From Sandaracinaceae bacterium (GTDB lineage Bacteria > Myxococcota_A > Polyangia > Polyangiales > Sandaracinaceae), in contig JAVJQK010000076.1 in the NCBI GenBank assembly GCA_040218145.1, positions 284,993 through 348,992 of the forward strand: DNA of 64,000 nucleotides, in the 5' to 3' direction. The translations under genes and the position numbers were made by a program. Below the pieces are notes generated by a model. The model was not told the DNA's origin and searched no databases. It was given only the letters and a program-made list of their open reading frames with translations. Positions 34,601 to 42,412 of the stretch are shown here, one piece after another (within the stretch, counting starts at the first letter, position 1; each line of letters opens with the position of its first letter).

Positions 34601-36958
34601 GAGGCGCGCCTCGCGGGCCGCCTCGCAGTCGGGATCGTGCTGGAGCGCCGCGGCGTAGGCGGTGATGGCGGCCGCGTCGTCGCCCAGCTGCGTCTCTTGC
34701 AGGTCGCCGCGCTGCAGATGGAGCCGCACCTTCTCTTTCGCGGTGGAGACCACCGGGAGCAGGCGCTCGTAGACGCGATCCAGGTCGTCCCACTTGCCCG
34801 CCTCGGCGTAGATGCGGGCCAGCGTCTCCAGGCTCTCCCGGTGCGCGGGCTGCTCCTTCAGGAGCGCCTCGAGCGAGCGCGCCGCGGCGGAGGGGTCGCC
34901 CAGGGCGTCCGCCGTGAGCACGGCGGCGCGGTGTCGGTGCGCGGCGCGGTGGGACTCGCTCGCCGTGAGGGCCGCCTGCTTCTCGATGAGCGCGACCGCG
35001 CGCGCGTGCTCTCCCGCGCGCTGCGCCGCGCGCGCCGCGGCGTGGAGCGCGCCGAGGTGCTCGGGGTTCCGCTCCAGGATGCGCGCGTACGCGGCCAGCG
35101 CGCCGGCCGGCTCGTCGAGGTGATCTTCGAGCACCCCGCCGAGGCGGAAGAGCCAGGCGATCGCCTCGGCGTCGTGCGGCGCGCGGTCGATCGCGCGCTC
35201 GTAGAGCTCCGCGACCTCGCGCCAGCGGCCCGCCGCGGCGTGGAGGCGGGAGAGGTCTTCGAACGCGTCGTGGTGCTCGGGGGTCAGGCCGAGCGCGCGG
35301 GCGTGATGCGCGGACGCCTCCTCCGGGCGCCCGAGCTTCGTCTCCATCAAGACGCCGATCCGGTGGTGGAGATCGGCGCGCTCGCGCGGCGCGGTGAGCG
35401 CCTCGGCGCGCGCCTCGAGCACGGTGATCGCCTCGGCCCAGCGCTCCCGCGCCTCGTGGATGCGGATCAGCGCCAGCGCGGCGCCGCGGTGCTCGGGCTC
35501 GGCCTCGAGCGCGCGGCCGTACCACGGCGCGGCCCGGTCTCCGTCGCCGAGGGCCTGGTCGTGGAGCTGGCCCGTGCGGTACGCGACCCGCGCGCGCTCG
35601 GGGCCCGCGGTCAAGACGTCGTACAGTCTCGTGAGCGCGCCGATCTCCGCCCCGTGCCGCCCGCTCGAGCGATGGAGCCGGACGAGCTCCCGAAGGAGCG
35701 AGGCCTCTCCGGGGCTCGCGTCGACCGCGGCCTCGAGGGTGTCGACCGCCGCCTCCGCGTCACCGAGCCGTCGCTCCCGGATCCGCGCGATCGTGGCCAG
35801 GATGGCCAGCTTGGTCTGCGGGTCGCTGCTCAGCGCGTGCTCCCGCGTCAACGCGTCGACGAGCTGGGGCCAGCGCTTCTGCGCCGCGCCCAGACGCTTG
35901 ACGTTCGCGAGCGCGGCCGTCGCGTGCGGGTCGATGTCGAGCGCGGCCTCGTACAGCGCCGCCGCCTGCACGGGATCTCGCAGCTTGGTCTCGGTGAGCT
36001 GCGCGCGCACCGCGGTCCACGCCGCCTTGAGCGACGCGTCCTCCACCGCGTTGGCGAGCTGCTCGTAGAGCGCGGCCAGCTCGGGCCACGCCTTGTCCCG
36101 CCGCAGCGCGCGCTCGATCGCCTTGAGGATCACGAGGTTGCCGGGATCGAGCTCGAGCGCCTCGCGGTACGCGGCCAGGGCGGGCCCCGACTGACGGAGG
36201 TGCTCCTCCATGACGCGCGCCTTCGCGTAGAGCAGCCGCGCACGGGCGGCGGGCTCCCGCGTGATGGCCGCCTCCGCGTCGTACAGCGCGGGCAGGGCGG
36301 GGTGGCGACCCAGCCGCGCGAGGGTCCGACGGGCGCCCCGCAGCGCGGCCGCGTGATCAGGCGTGATGTGCAGCGCGGCTTGATAGTGCTCGGCCGCCTT
36401 CGAGTCGTCGCCCAGCTCGGCTTCGTAGAGGCGCGCGAGCTCGTACGAGAGCCGCGCCTTGCGCTCCGGGTCTCGCTCGGTCGCGAGCTGCCGCTCGCAG
36501 AGCACGCGCAGCTCCTGTGCGGAGGCGTCGACGGGCTTGGCCTCGGGCGGAGGCGGCGCCTCGAGGTCGGCGTCGGGGAGCTCGGGCACGGGCGCCGCGG
36601 TCGGCGGAGCGCTCGCTGACGCGCTCTCGGGCGGAGGCGGCGGCGCGGCGCTCTTGGCCGCCTTCTTCTTAGCCGCCTTCTTCTTGGGCTTCTCCTTCTG
36701 GGCTCGCGGCTTCGGCGGGGGAGGGGGCGCGCTCGGCGTGCCCGCGGTGGCGCCGGGCAGGGTCGAGGTCGCCTGGGCCGCCTTCGGCTTGGCGGGCCGA
36801 CCGAGGCCGGGCCGCGGTACCGGGGGAGGCGAGTCGTCGATCTCCTCGAGGACCTCGATCTCGTCGGTGGGCGGGTCGAACAGCTCCATCTCCCCGAGCG
36901 AGAGCTCGGCGGTGTGATCCGCGCGCTCCCCCTTGGACTCCCTGCTGCGATCTGCCAT
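31652..36958 (-). CDS. Giant tetratricopeptide-repeat protein (1768 aa)
   Basis: Starts ATG 36958 after AGGAGG (the upstream open frame to 37351 lacks such a site). Residues 1-120: acidic and Pro/Lys/Ala-rich, unstructured (PPPKPRAQKEKPKKKAAKKKAAK). Residues about 130-1480: some 35 TPR-like repeats with the 34-residue W..LA/Y...A...P pattern (e.g. AAEHYQAALHITPDHAAAL, ALAAYREALELDPGNLVIL, RWAEAITVLEARAEAL). The last 290 residues differ: LASTAVLGTTAAQILSSLDGVF, DRIGAIFGIPELDVYEVENG and LAFQLARPLALLSRHLHPLDA, a domain I cannot name. No signal peptide or membrane helix, so cytoplasmic scaffold. Similar large TPR proteins are frequent in Myxococcota, some tied to motility or secretion, but nothing here shows the partner. 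Confidence 0.82.
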   Translation of the reverse strand: MADRSRESKGERADHTAELSLGEMELFDPPTDEIEVLEEIDDSPPPVPRPGLGRPAKPKAAQATSTLPGATAGTPSAPPPPPKPRAQKEKPKKKAAKKKAAKSAAPPPPPESASASAPPTAAPVPELPDADLEAPPPPEAKPVDASAQELRVLCERQLATERDPERKARLSYELARLYEAELGDDSKAAEHYQAALHITPDHAAALRGARRTLARLGRHPALPALYDAEAAITREPAARARLLYAKARVMEEHLRQSGPALAAYREALELDPGNLVILKAIERALRRDKAWPELAALYEQLANAVEDASLKAAWTAVRAQLTETKLRDPVQAAALYEAALDIDPHATAALANVKRLGAAQKRWPQLVDALTREHALSSDPQTKLAILATIARIRERRLGDAEAAVDTLEAAVDASPGEASLLRELVRLHRSSGRHGAEIGALTRLYDVLTAGPERARVAYRTGQLHDQALGDGDRAAPWYGRALEAEPEHRGAALALIRIHEARERWAEAITVLEARAEALTAPRERADLHHRIGVLMETKLGRPEEASAHHARALGLTPEHHDAFEDLSRLHAAAGRWREVAELYERAIDRAPHDAEAIAWLFRLGGVLEDHLDEPAGALAAYARILERNPEHLGALHAAARAAQRAGEHARAVALIEKQAALTASESHRAAHRHRAAVLTADALGDPSAAARSLEALLKEQPAHRESLETLARIYAEAGKWDDLDRVYERLLPVVSTAKEKVRLHLQRGDLQETQLGDDAAAITAYAAALQHDPDCEAAREARLAALERAERWPELAEAMTERLGRLTSATDRARAYTELGALREERLEDREGALAAYESAIEAQPLHRPALDARERLLTDANEHTRLSEVLKEEADRLDDPFLEVQAALRAALILSEQGAANAALDAFRPVFSKRPDHVGALLAVEDLYARTRDDVGLAATYEKMANVLADPKAKLAALSELARARAATDQEVTSVRRRILKLAGDDAAALEALAEEAEKNGEKDTALAMQARLASTSTDPRVGAHHQSRVGAMLLDEGDGQGALAAFRAALALDPQSLTATRGLTRAARRAQSPEALRAAAKHESEVTRDRELAVSLLLEAARLAHESGEGEASAADYEHALSIAPENEDAARGLVSMLIGLQQFARLIELLTRAAHAAKDPARVAALHLECARLQAEARRDLPAAVAAAERALAALPGDRAAQAQLALHLEQNGQWEEAAEALEAVIGKAREGALVDAHLRLARIAEKRLGDTDRAVRSLRAVLARDEQSEEALAALVRLERAKGRDEEALRLAKKLISVVSDPNRKAETLAELAELEKARGEGAAAAAHAMGAVGIQGPNGAGARVYKGLIAHAPEHASWDHYATALMGYLESARGIGGDVAATYLELAHVQGEALNRPDRAISTLREGVDACPEDEAVALTLVRTLQSVDAGDKAIAELRRILAINVRRPRAWRAMADAVRKSGEPDGAAVVLAPLLAMSEATEDETRTVAGRRARVAVAPPGILGEQGLGQLASTAVLGTTAAQILSSLDGVFGKLEGVDLERWGVSKRDRLRQGDPDPLRAYVDRIGAIFGIPELDVYEVENGRLDRATVLAGSPPVLLVPSSVAHARDAVLAFQLARPLALLSRHLHPLDAVPDETTLHMLAGAARQYDPTFTYEGIDESLLDVETKRVGKAIGFFSRGRIQDAATSFAADPTPDLRGWATNARRMAARAALLVCDDLLAAIEALGEDLGPDNTASDLARFWVSDPAFRFRRAVASRI

Positions 36959-37112
36959 TTCGCGGATCCTCCTCGCGCCAGAGTACCGCGATCGGGTCGG
37001 AATTCGGTGTCGGGCATCGCCCCGCGCACCAGAGGGGTCAAGGCCTGGAAGTTTCGGCCGATGGCTCGCCTGTGGACGTCGAGGCCGTGACTTTGAACCC
37101 TCGTGAGGGCGG

Positions 37113-38999
37113 ATGAACCTGAGCGCGCAATCTTCGCCTCCCGGCCTGGCCGAGCAGGGGCCCGAGCTGGAGGGATTCCTGCAGCTGTCGCTGGACCTCT
37201 TCTGTGTGGCGAGCGCGGATGGTTTCTTCCGCTGGCTGTCGCCTCGCTGGAGCGAGCTGCTCGGGTGGTCGATCGAGGAGCTCTGCGCGGAGCCGTTCGT
37301 CGAGTTCGTGCACCCGCTCGATCGCGAGGCCACGCTGGCCGAGCTGTCCAAGCTCGGCGCGGGGGAGCTGACGCTGCACTTCGCGAATCGCTACCGCTGT
37401 CGCGACGGCTCGTACGTCTGGCTGGAGTGGAACGCGCGGCCGCACGGACGGCACGTCTACGCCAGCGCCCGCGACGTGACCGCGCTGCGCGAGAAGGCGC
37501 GTGAGCGCGAGCGGCGCGCGCGACTGCTGGAGCTGGCCGAAGAGCTCGCGCACGTCGGACACTGGCGCGTCGACCTGGAGGCGGAGACCGTGTTCTGGTC
37601 GGACGAGGTCTATCGCATTCACGGGAGGCCGCCGGGCTCGTTCGTGCCGACCCTTGCGGAGGGGGTCGAGGCTTACCACCCCGAGGATCGCGAGGCGGTC
37701 TGGGAGGCGGTGGCCGCGGCGGTGGAGCGTGGGGAGCCCTTCGACATCGTGCGGCGGCTGGTGCGGGGCGACGGCACGACGCGGTACATTCGCTCCGTCG
37801 GTCGGCCGGAGAGCGGGGAAGGCGGACGCGTCAGCGCGATCTTCGGGGTCTTCCAGGACGTGACCGAGGCTCACGAGCTACAGGAGCGGCTCCTGCAGAG
37901 CGAGCGCATGGCGTCTGTCGGGACGCTCGCGGGCGGCGTGGCCCACGAGATCAACAACCCCCTCGCGTTCGTCGTCGCCAACCTCGAGGTGATCGAGGAG
38001 GAGCTCGGTGAGCTCGAGGGCAGCGGCGACACCCGGGACCTCATCCAGGCGGTGCGTGAGGCGCGGGCGGGCGCGGCGCGGGTGCGCCGGATCGTGCGTG
38101 GGCTGAAGTCCTTCTCGCGGGTGGAGGCGCCCAAGACCGAGCCGGTCAACGTCGCGCACGTGCTCAAGAGCGCCATCGACATGGCCCACAACGAGATCCG
38201 CCACCGCGCCACCCTGATCCGCGAGGTCTCGGCGATGCCGCGCGTGGTGGGAGACGACCAGCGCCTCGTGCAGGCGGTGCTCAACCTCCTGGTGAACGCC
38301 GCGCAGGCGCTGCCCGAGGGCGGCGCGCACGAGGGGCGCATCACGATCCGGGCGGGCGCGGTGCCGGGGGGCGTGTCGATCGAGGTCAGCGACAACGGCT
38401 GCGGGATGTCGCCCGAGGTCTGTCGGCGCGCGATGGAGCCTTTCTTCACCACCCGTGCCGTCGGGCTCGGGAGCGGCCTGGGCCTCTCGATCGCGCACGG
38501 TATCGTCGAGTCCCTCGGCGGTCGGATCGAGATCGACTCCACGGAGGGCGGCGGCACGACGGTGAAGATCTGGCTGCCCGCGGTCGAGGTGGAGGACTCG
38601 CGCAGCGGCGCTCCGGAGGAGAGAGCGGCGAAGCTCCGGGTCCTGGTGGTCGATGACGAAGAGTTCGTGCGCGAGGCCGTGCGGCGGCTGCTGCGAAAGG
38701 TGGCCTCCGTGGTCGCGGTCGAGGGAGGGAGCGCGGCCCTGAGCCTGCTCCGCGCAGACGCCGAGTTCGACGTCGTGCTCTGCGACCTGATGATGCCGCG
38801 CATGAGCGGGATGGAGCTGGAGCGCGAGATCTCGCGCCGCCACCCGTCGCTCGCCGAGCGCATGGTCTTCATCTCCGGCGGCGCGTTCAGCGAAGGCGCG
38901 GCCCGGTTCCTCGACGAGACCGACCGCCCGGTGCTCGAGAAGCCCTTCGACGGGGGCGCGCTCCGAGAGCTGGTGGCGGACGTCGCGCGCGGCGGCTGA
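37113..38999 (+). CDS. Hybrid histidine kinase (PAS-PAS-HisKA-HATPase-REC)
   Basis: 628 residues, soluble (no membrane helix). PAS 1 at about 20-130 (LDLFCVASADGFFRWLSPRWSELLGWSIEEL), PAS 2 at about 145-260 (FWSDEVYRIHGRPPGSFVPTL, then IFGVFQDVTEAHELQERL), HisKA with phosphoacceptor His in GGVAHEINNPLAFVVANLEV, HATPase with N, G1 and G2 boxes (LLVNAAQAL, VSDNGCGMSP, GLGSGLGLSIAHGIV), then a C-terminal receiver with acceptor Asp in VVLCDLMMPRMSGMEL and conserved Lys in VLEKPF. A cytoplasmic sensor whose signal likely enters through PAS. No output regulator nearby, so it is an orphan. Followed by a strong terminator. Confidence 0.93.
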   Translation: MNLSAQSSPPGLAEQGPELEGFLQLSLDLFCVASADGFFRWLSPRWSELLGWSIEELCAEPFVEFVHPLDREATLAELSKLGAGELTLHFANRYRCRDGSYVWLEWNARPHGRHVYASARDVTALREKARERERRARLLELAEELAHVGHWRVDLEAETVFWSDEVYRIHGRPPGSFVPTLAEGVEAYHPEDREAVWEAVAAAVERGEPFDIVRRLVRGDGTTRYIRSVGRPESGEGGRVSAIFGVFQDVTEAHELQERLLQSERMASVGTLAGGVAHEINNPLAFVVANLEVIEEELGELEGSGDTRDLIQAVREARAGAARVRRIVRGLKSFSRVEAPKTEPVNVAHVLKSAIDMAHNEIRHRATLIREVSAMPRVVGDDQRLVQAVLNLLVNAAQALPEGGAHEGRITIRAGAVPGGVSIEVSDNGCGMSPEVCRRAMEPFFTTRAVGLGSGLGLSIAHGIVESLGGRIEIDSTEGGGTTVKIWLPAVEVEDSRSGAPEERAAKLRVLVVDDEEFVREAVRRLLRKVASVVAVEGGSAALSLLRADAEFDVVLCDLMMPRMSGMELEREISRRHPSLAERMVFISGGAFSEGAARFLDETDRPVLEKPFDGGALRELVADVARGG

Positions 39000-39018
39000 C
39001 CTCGCGGACGAGAGCCGT

Positions 39019-39067
39019 GACCAAAGCAAAAGGCCACCCCTGTGAGGGGGCGGCCTTTGGTCTTTTT

Positions 39068-39068
<1 letters not shown>
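39019..39068. terminator. Bidirectional Rho-independent terminator
   Basis: Long stem: GACCAAAG (39019-39026) pairs with CTTTGGTC (39055-39062); inner arm AAAGGCC-A-CCCC pairs with GGGG-GC-GGCCTTT around a short loop. A T6 run (39063-39068) follows on the plus strand for the histidine kinase gene. On the minus strand the stem is followed by TTTTGCTTT, so it also ends the tRNA-Ala transcript. Confidence 0.9.
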
Positions 39069-39140
<72 letters not shown>

Positions 39141-39153
39141 GTGAAGAGCGCGG

Positions 39154-39181
39154 AGTATACACATGCGGGTTGGGCAGGCAA
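39154..39181 (-). promoter_or_regulatory. tRNA-Ala promoter
   Basis: Minus strand: -35 TTGCCT (39181-39176), 16-bp spacer, -10 TATACT (39159-39154), with the tRNA 5' end 13 bp later at 39140. Good fit to a sigma-70-type promoter. Confidence 0.65.
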
Positions 39182-39249
39182 GGGGTGAGGGAACGCCTGG
39201 CGAACGGGGCGGATCGCACTCAACTTCCGGCTCGAAACAGGGAGCAGCG

Positions 39250-40419
39250 ATGGCCTTCACCGGTGTGGACTACTACGGGCTCGACGAGGAGCTGAGCGAC
39301 GAGGAGCGGTTGGTGCGCGACAACGTGCGCCGCTTCGTGGACAAGGAGGTCGTGCCCGTCATCGCGGAGCACTACCAGGCGGGCACGTTCCCGATGGACC
39401 TGGTCCCGAAGTTCGCCGACCTCGGCCTGCTGGGGGCGAACCTCGAGGGGTACGGCTGCGCGGGCATGGGCGACATCGCCTACGGCCTCGCCATGCAGGA
39501 GCTCGAGCGCGGGGACTCGGGCGTGCGCTCGTTCTGCTCCGTGCAGGGCTCGCTCTGCATGTACCCGATCCACGCCTTCGGCTCGGAGGCGCAGAAGGAG
39601 CGCTGGCTGCCGGGCATGGCCGCGGGCGAGCTGATCGGCTGCTTCGGGCTGACCGAGCCGGACTTCGGGTCCAACCCGACGGGCATGATCACGAAGGCCG
39701 AGACCCTCCCGGGCGGCGGCTTCCGGATCAACGGCACCAAGCGCTGGATCACGAACGGCGACCTGGCGGACGTGGCCATCGTCTGGGCGAGGCTCGACGG
39801 CGAGAAGGTGCGCGGGTTCCTCGTCCCGCGCGGCACCAAGGGCTACAGCACCCGGAAGATCGACGACAAGTTCAGCCTGCGGGCCAGCGTGACGAGCGAG
39901 CTGTTCCTGGAGGACTGCGAGGTCGGGGAGGACGCCATCCTTCCGGGCGTGGTCGGCATGAAGGGCCCCTTGTCATGCTTGTCTCAAGCACGATACGGTA
40001 TCTGCTTCGGCGCGATCGGGGCCGCCATGAGCTGCTACGAGACGGCGCTCGAGTACGCGAAGGACCGGAAGCAGTTCTCGCGGCCCATCGCCGGCTATCA
40101 ACTCGTGCAGCAGAAGCTGGTGCACATGCTGAGCGAGATCACCAAGGCGCAGTGCCTCACGCTCCGGCTCGGGCGTCTGAAGGAGTCCGGCAAGATCAAG
40201 CCGCCGCACATCTCGCTCGCGAAGCGGAACAACGTGCACATGGCGCTCGAGATCGCGCGCATGGCGCGGGACGTCCTCGGCGCGAACGGCATCATGTACG
40301 AGTACCCGGTGGGTCGGCACATGATGAACCTCGAGACGGTCTACACCTACGAGGGCACCCACGACATCCACACCCTGATCGTGGGTCAGGACATCACGGG
40401 GCTGGCCGCGTTCGAGTGA
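39250..40419 (+). CDS. Acyl-CoA dehydrogenase, glutaryl-CoA dehydrogenase-like
   Basis: 389 residues. Oxidises (and for true GCDH decarboxylates) glutaryl-CoA to crotonyl-CoA in lysine/tryptophan breakdown, passing electrons to ETF. Family sequences: EGYGCAGMGDIAYGL, RSFCSVQGSLCMYPIHAFG (with the substrate-carboxylate-binding Arg region), GCFGLTEPDFGSNPTGM, INGTKRWITNGDLADVAIVWA, ARYGICFGAIGAAM, and ETVYTYEGTHDIHTLIVGQDITG with the catalytic Glu in YEGTHDIH. ATG 39250 follows GGGAGCAGCG. It is a single gene; its last 26 bp overlap the end of the convergent bioD. Confidence 0.9.
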   Translation: MAFTGVDYYGLDEELSDEERLVRDNVRRFVDKEVVPVIAEHYQAGTFPMDLVPKFADLGLLGANLEGYGCAGMGDIAYGLAMQELERGDSGVRSFCSVQGSLCMYPIHAFGSEAQKERWLPGMAAGELIGCFGLTEPDFGSNPTGMITKAETLPGGGFRINGTKRWITNGDLADVAIVWARLDGEKVRGFLVPRGTKGYSTRKIDDKFSLRASVTSELFLEDCEVGEDAILPGVVGMKGPLSCLSQARYGICFGAIGAAMSCYETALEYAKDRKQFSRPIAGYQLVQQKLVHMLSEITKAQCLTLRLGRLKESGKIKPPHISLAKRNNVHMALEIARMARDVLGANGIMYEYPVGRHMMNLETVYTYEGTHDIHTLIVGQDITGLAAFE

Positions 40420-41089
40420 GGTGAAGCGGGGCGAGGAGGGGCTCGGCCGCGCGGGCCAGGTCTCCGTCACCTCGGGGGGTGAACGCGAGCACCGGGACGT
40501 CGAGGCGTCGGGAGAGCAGAGCCCGGTTCGAGCCCGCGTCCTCCTCGACCGACGCTCCGCTCATCACCACCGCGCGCACCTCGACCCCGCGGTGGGCGCA
40601 CGCCTCCACGGCGGTGAGCGTGTGCGAGAGGGTGCCGAGGATGTCCGCGGCCACGACGACCACGGGGATTCGGAGGGCGCGAACGAGGTCGAGGATGTCG
40701 TGGTCCTGGTCGAGAGGCACCAGCACGCCGCCCGCGCCTTCGACGAGGTGCACGCCGGCTGGCGCGTTGGCGAGGATCTCCCGGGTCGTGGAGAGGACCG
40801 CCTCGTGTTCGTAGGGTGAGTCACCGCGGAGCGTCGCCGCCCAGGGGCTCAAGGGGAGCCGTGCGCGGTGCAGGCCGGGCCAGCGCGCGAGCTCCGGTCT
40901 CTCGCAGGCTGCCGCGAGGGCGATCGCGTCGAGGGGATCGGGGTCGCAGCCCGTCTCGATCGGCTTCAGGGCGGTGACCGCGCCGCCTTGGGCGCGGAGC
41001 GCGCCAGCGAGGCCGCGGGTCAGCCAGGTCTTGCCGACGCCCGTCCCGGTCCCGGTGACGAACAGCTGCCGCTTGGTGTCACGTGACAC
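40394..41089 (-). CDS. bioD: Dethiobiotin synthetase
   Basis: ATP-dependent carboxylase making dethiobiotin from 7,8-diaminopelargonic acid and CO2. 231 residues, normal size. Walker A is VTGTGTGVGKTWLTRGL at the N-terminus; then ALKPIETGCDPDPLDA, HLVEGAGGVLVPLDQDHDILDL and VVVVAADILGTLSHTLTAVEA, all typical. GTG at 41089 overlaps the bioF stop by 11 bp. The start codon lies inside the palindrome TGTCACGTGACA. bioA and bioB are not adjacent. Confidence 0.93.
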   Translation of the reverse strand: MSRDTKRQLFVTGTGTGVGKTWLTRGLAGALRAQGGAVTALKPIETGCDPDPLDAIALAAACERPELARWPGLHRARLPLSPWAATLRGDSPYEHEAVLSTTREILANAPAGVHLVEGAGGVLVPLDQDHDILDLVRALRIPVVVVAADILGTLSHTLTAVEACAHRGVEVRAVVMSGASVEEDAGSNRALLSRRLDVPVLAFTPRGDGDLARAAEPLLAPLHLTRTRPAP

Positions 41090-42236
41090 GGGCTGCGTCC
41101 GCGAACGCCTCGAGGAGTCGCTCGATGTCGGCGTCTCGATGGGCGGCGGTGGGCACGATCCGGAGTCGGCTGGTCCCCGTCGGCACGGTCGGGGGGCGGA
41201 TGCCCTGGACGAAGAGGCCCTGGGTGAGGAGGTGGTGGGAGAGCGCCATGGTGCGCGCGGGGTCGCCGATGAGGACGGGCACGATCGGCGAGTGGCCGTC
41301 GGGGACGTCCCAGCCCTGAAGTCGGAGCTGCTCCCGAATGCGGGCGGCGTGGCGTGCGAGGACCGCCCGAGCGTCGGCGGCGTGCTGGGCGCGCTGGGCC
41401 GCGTGGTCGATGACCGCGGCGAGGAACGGGGGGAGGGCGGTGGAGAAGACGAAGCTCCGGGCCCGGTTCTCGAGGAAGGAGCGGAGGGCCGCGCTGCCGG
41501 CGACGAACGCGCCGGAGACGCCCGCCGCCTTCCCGAGGGTGCCGACCAGCACGTCGGGGCGGACCCCGTGCTCGTGACAGAGACCGCGGCCCGCGCCCAC
41601 GACGCCGATCGCGTGCGCCTCGTCCACGTAGAGGCTCGCCTGATGGTCGGCGCAGCGTTGGGCGAGGAGCGCGATGGGGGCGGTGTCGCCATCCATCGAG
41701 AAGAGGGTGTCGCTGACCACCCAGGCGCGTCGGCCGTCGCTGCGGTGACGGCGGAGGAGCCACTCCAGGTGGTCGGCGTCCCCGTGCGCGTAGATGTGAG
41801 TCGTGGCGCGGCTGGCCCGGAGCCCATCGATCAAGCTCGCGTGATTGAGCCGATCGCTGAAGGCGACGTCCCCCCGGTCGAGGAGCGCGCTCAACGCGCC
41901 GACGTTGGCGGCGTAGCCAGAAGAGAAGAGGAGGGCGGCTTCGGCGTCGACCCAGTGAGCGAGGGTGGCTTCGGCGCTTCGGTGAGCGTCACGCGTCCCG
42001 GAGATCAGGCGCGACGCGCCACCCCCGAGGCCATGCTCCGCCAGGGCCTGCTGGGCGAGCAGCTGGAGCTCGGGATCGTCGGCGAGGCCGAGATAGTCGT
42101 TGGAGCAGAAGACGAGGAGTGGCTGCTCGCCGAGGTGGAGCCGGCCGTCTCGCCGGGAGAGGACGAGAGGCTGTCGGAGCAGCCCGGCGTCTTGGAGGGC
42201 GTGGAGCTCTTCCTGAATGGACTGCTCGAGCGACAT
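41079..42236 (-). CDS. bioF: 8-amino-7-oxononanoate synthase
   Basis: PLP enzyme joining pimeloyl-ACP/CoA and alanine, the first dedicated biotin ring-building step. 385 residues. Family sequences: LLVFCSNDYLGLADDPEL, GLGGGASRLISGTRDAH, LFSSGYAANVGALSALLD, DTLFSMDGDTAPIALLAQRC, LYVDEAHAIGVVGAGRG and the PLP-lysine motif VLVGTLGKAAGVSGAFVAG. The ATG at 42236 begins MSLEQSIQEELH. Forms an operon with bioD (11-bp overlap). The 46-170 bp upstream holds the parS-like palindromes, so its promoter lies between or among them. Confidence 0.95.
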   Translation of the reverse strand: MSLEQSIQEELHALQDAGLLRQPLVLSRRDGRLHLGEQPLLVFCSNDYLGLADDPELQLLAQQALAEHGLGGGASRLISGTRDAHRSAEATLAHWVDAEAALLFSSGYAANVGALSALLDRGDVAFSDRLNHASLIDGLRASRATTHIYAHGDADHLEWLLRRHRSDGRRAWVVSDTLFSMDGDTAPIALLAQRCADHQASLYVDEAHAIGVVGAGRGLCHEHGVRPDVLVGTLGKAAGVSGAFVAGSAALRSFLENRARSFVFSTALPPFLAAVIDHAAQRAQHAADARAVLARHAARIREQLRLQGWDVPDGHSPIVPVLIGDPARTMALSHHLLTQGLFVQGIRPPTVPTGTSRLRIVPTAAHRDADIERLLEAFADAARVT

Positions 42237-42282
42237 GGCAAGGGAGCATGGGTCGGCCCGGCGCGGCGGTCAAAGCCGGATG

Positions 42283-42405
42283 TGTTTCACGTGACACGTG
42301 GAAAGAGACTCTGGAGCGTGGGACCTTGCCGTTCATGTCACCCACGCCGACCCGTGTTTCACGTGAAACGTCACGTCATGCCTGGTCACAGTTTCACGTG
42401 AAACG
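42283..42405. promoter_or_regulatory. Cluster of three parS-like palindromes
   Basis: Three 16-bp sites built on the ParB-binding consensus TGTTTCACGTGAAACA: 42283-42298 TGTTTCACGTGACACG (14/16), 42355-42370 TGTTTCACGTGAAACG (15/16), 42390-42405 AGTTTCACGTGAAACG (14/16, with a perfect 14-bp palindrome). The last two belong to direct repeats of 34 bp (42356-42389 and 42391-42424) differing at two bases. They lie between the divergent bioF and the HEAT-cyclophilin gene. Related sites occur at 41077-41090 (TGTCACGTGACA, over the bioD start) and 43750-43763. No parA/parB is in the window. Confidence 0.75.
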
Positions 42406-42412
42406 TCACGTC

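Noticed and set aside
31734..35525. Arg/Pro-rich minus-strand frame inside the TPR gene
   Set aside because: Alternate-frame shadow in a high-GC gene; the TPR frame has all domain evidence.
39163..39249. N-terminal extension of the glutaryl-CoA dehydrogenase-like protein
   Set aside because: The extension covers the tRNA promoter region; ATG 39250 has a Shine-Dalgarno and matches family N-termini.
42237..42412. Biotin operator (BirA or BioR) upstream of bioF
   Set aside because: The palindromes are centred on CACGTG, unlike the known BirA and BioR sites; parS fits far better.
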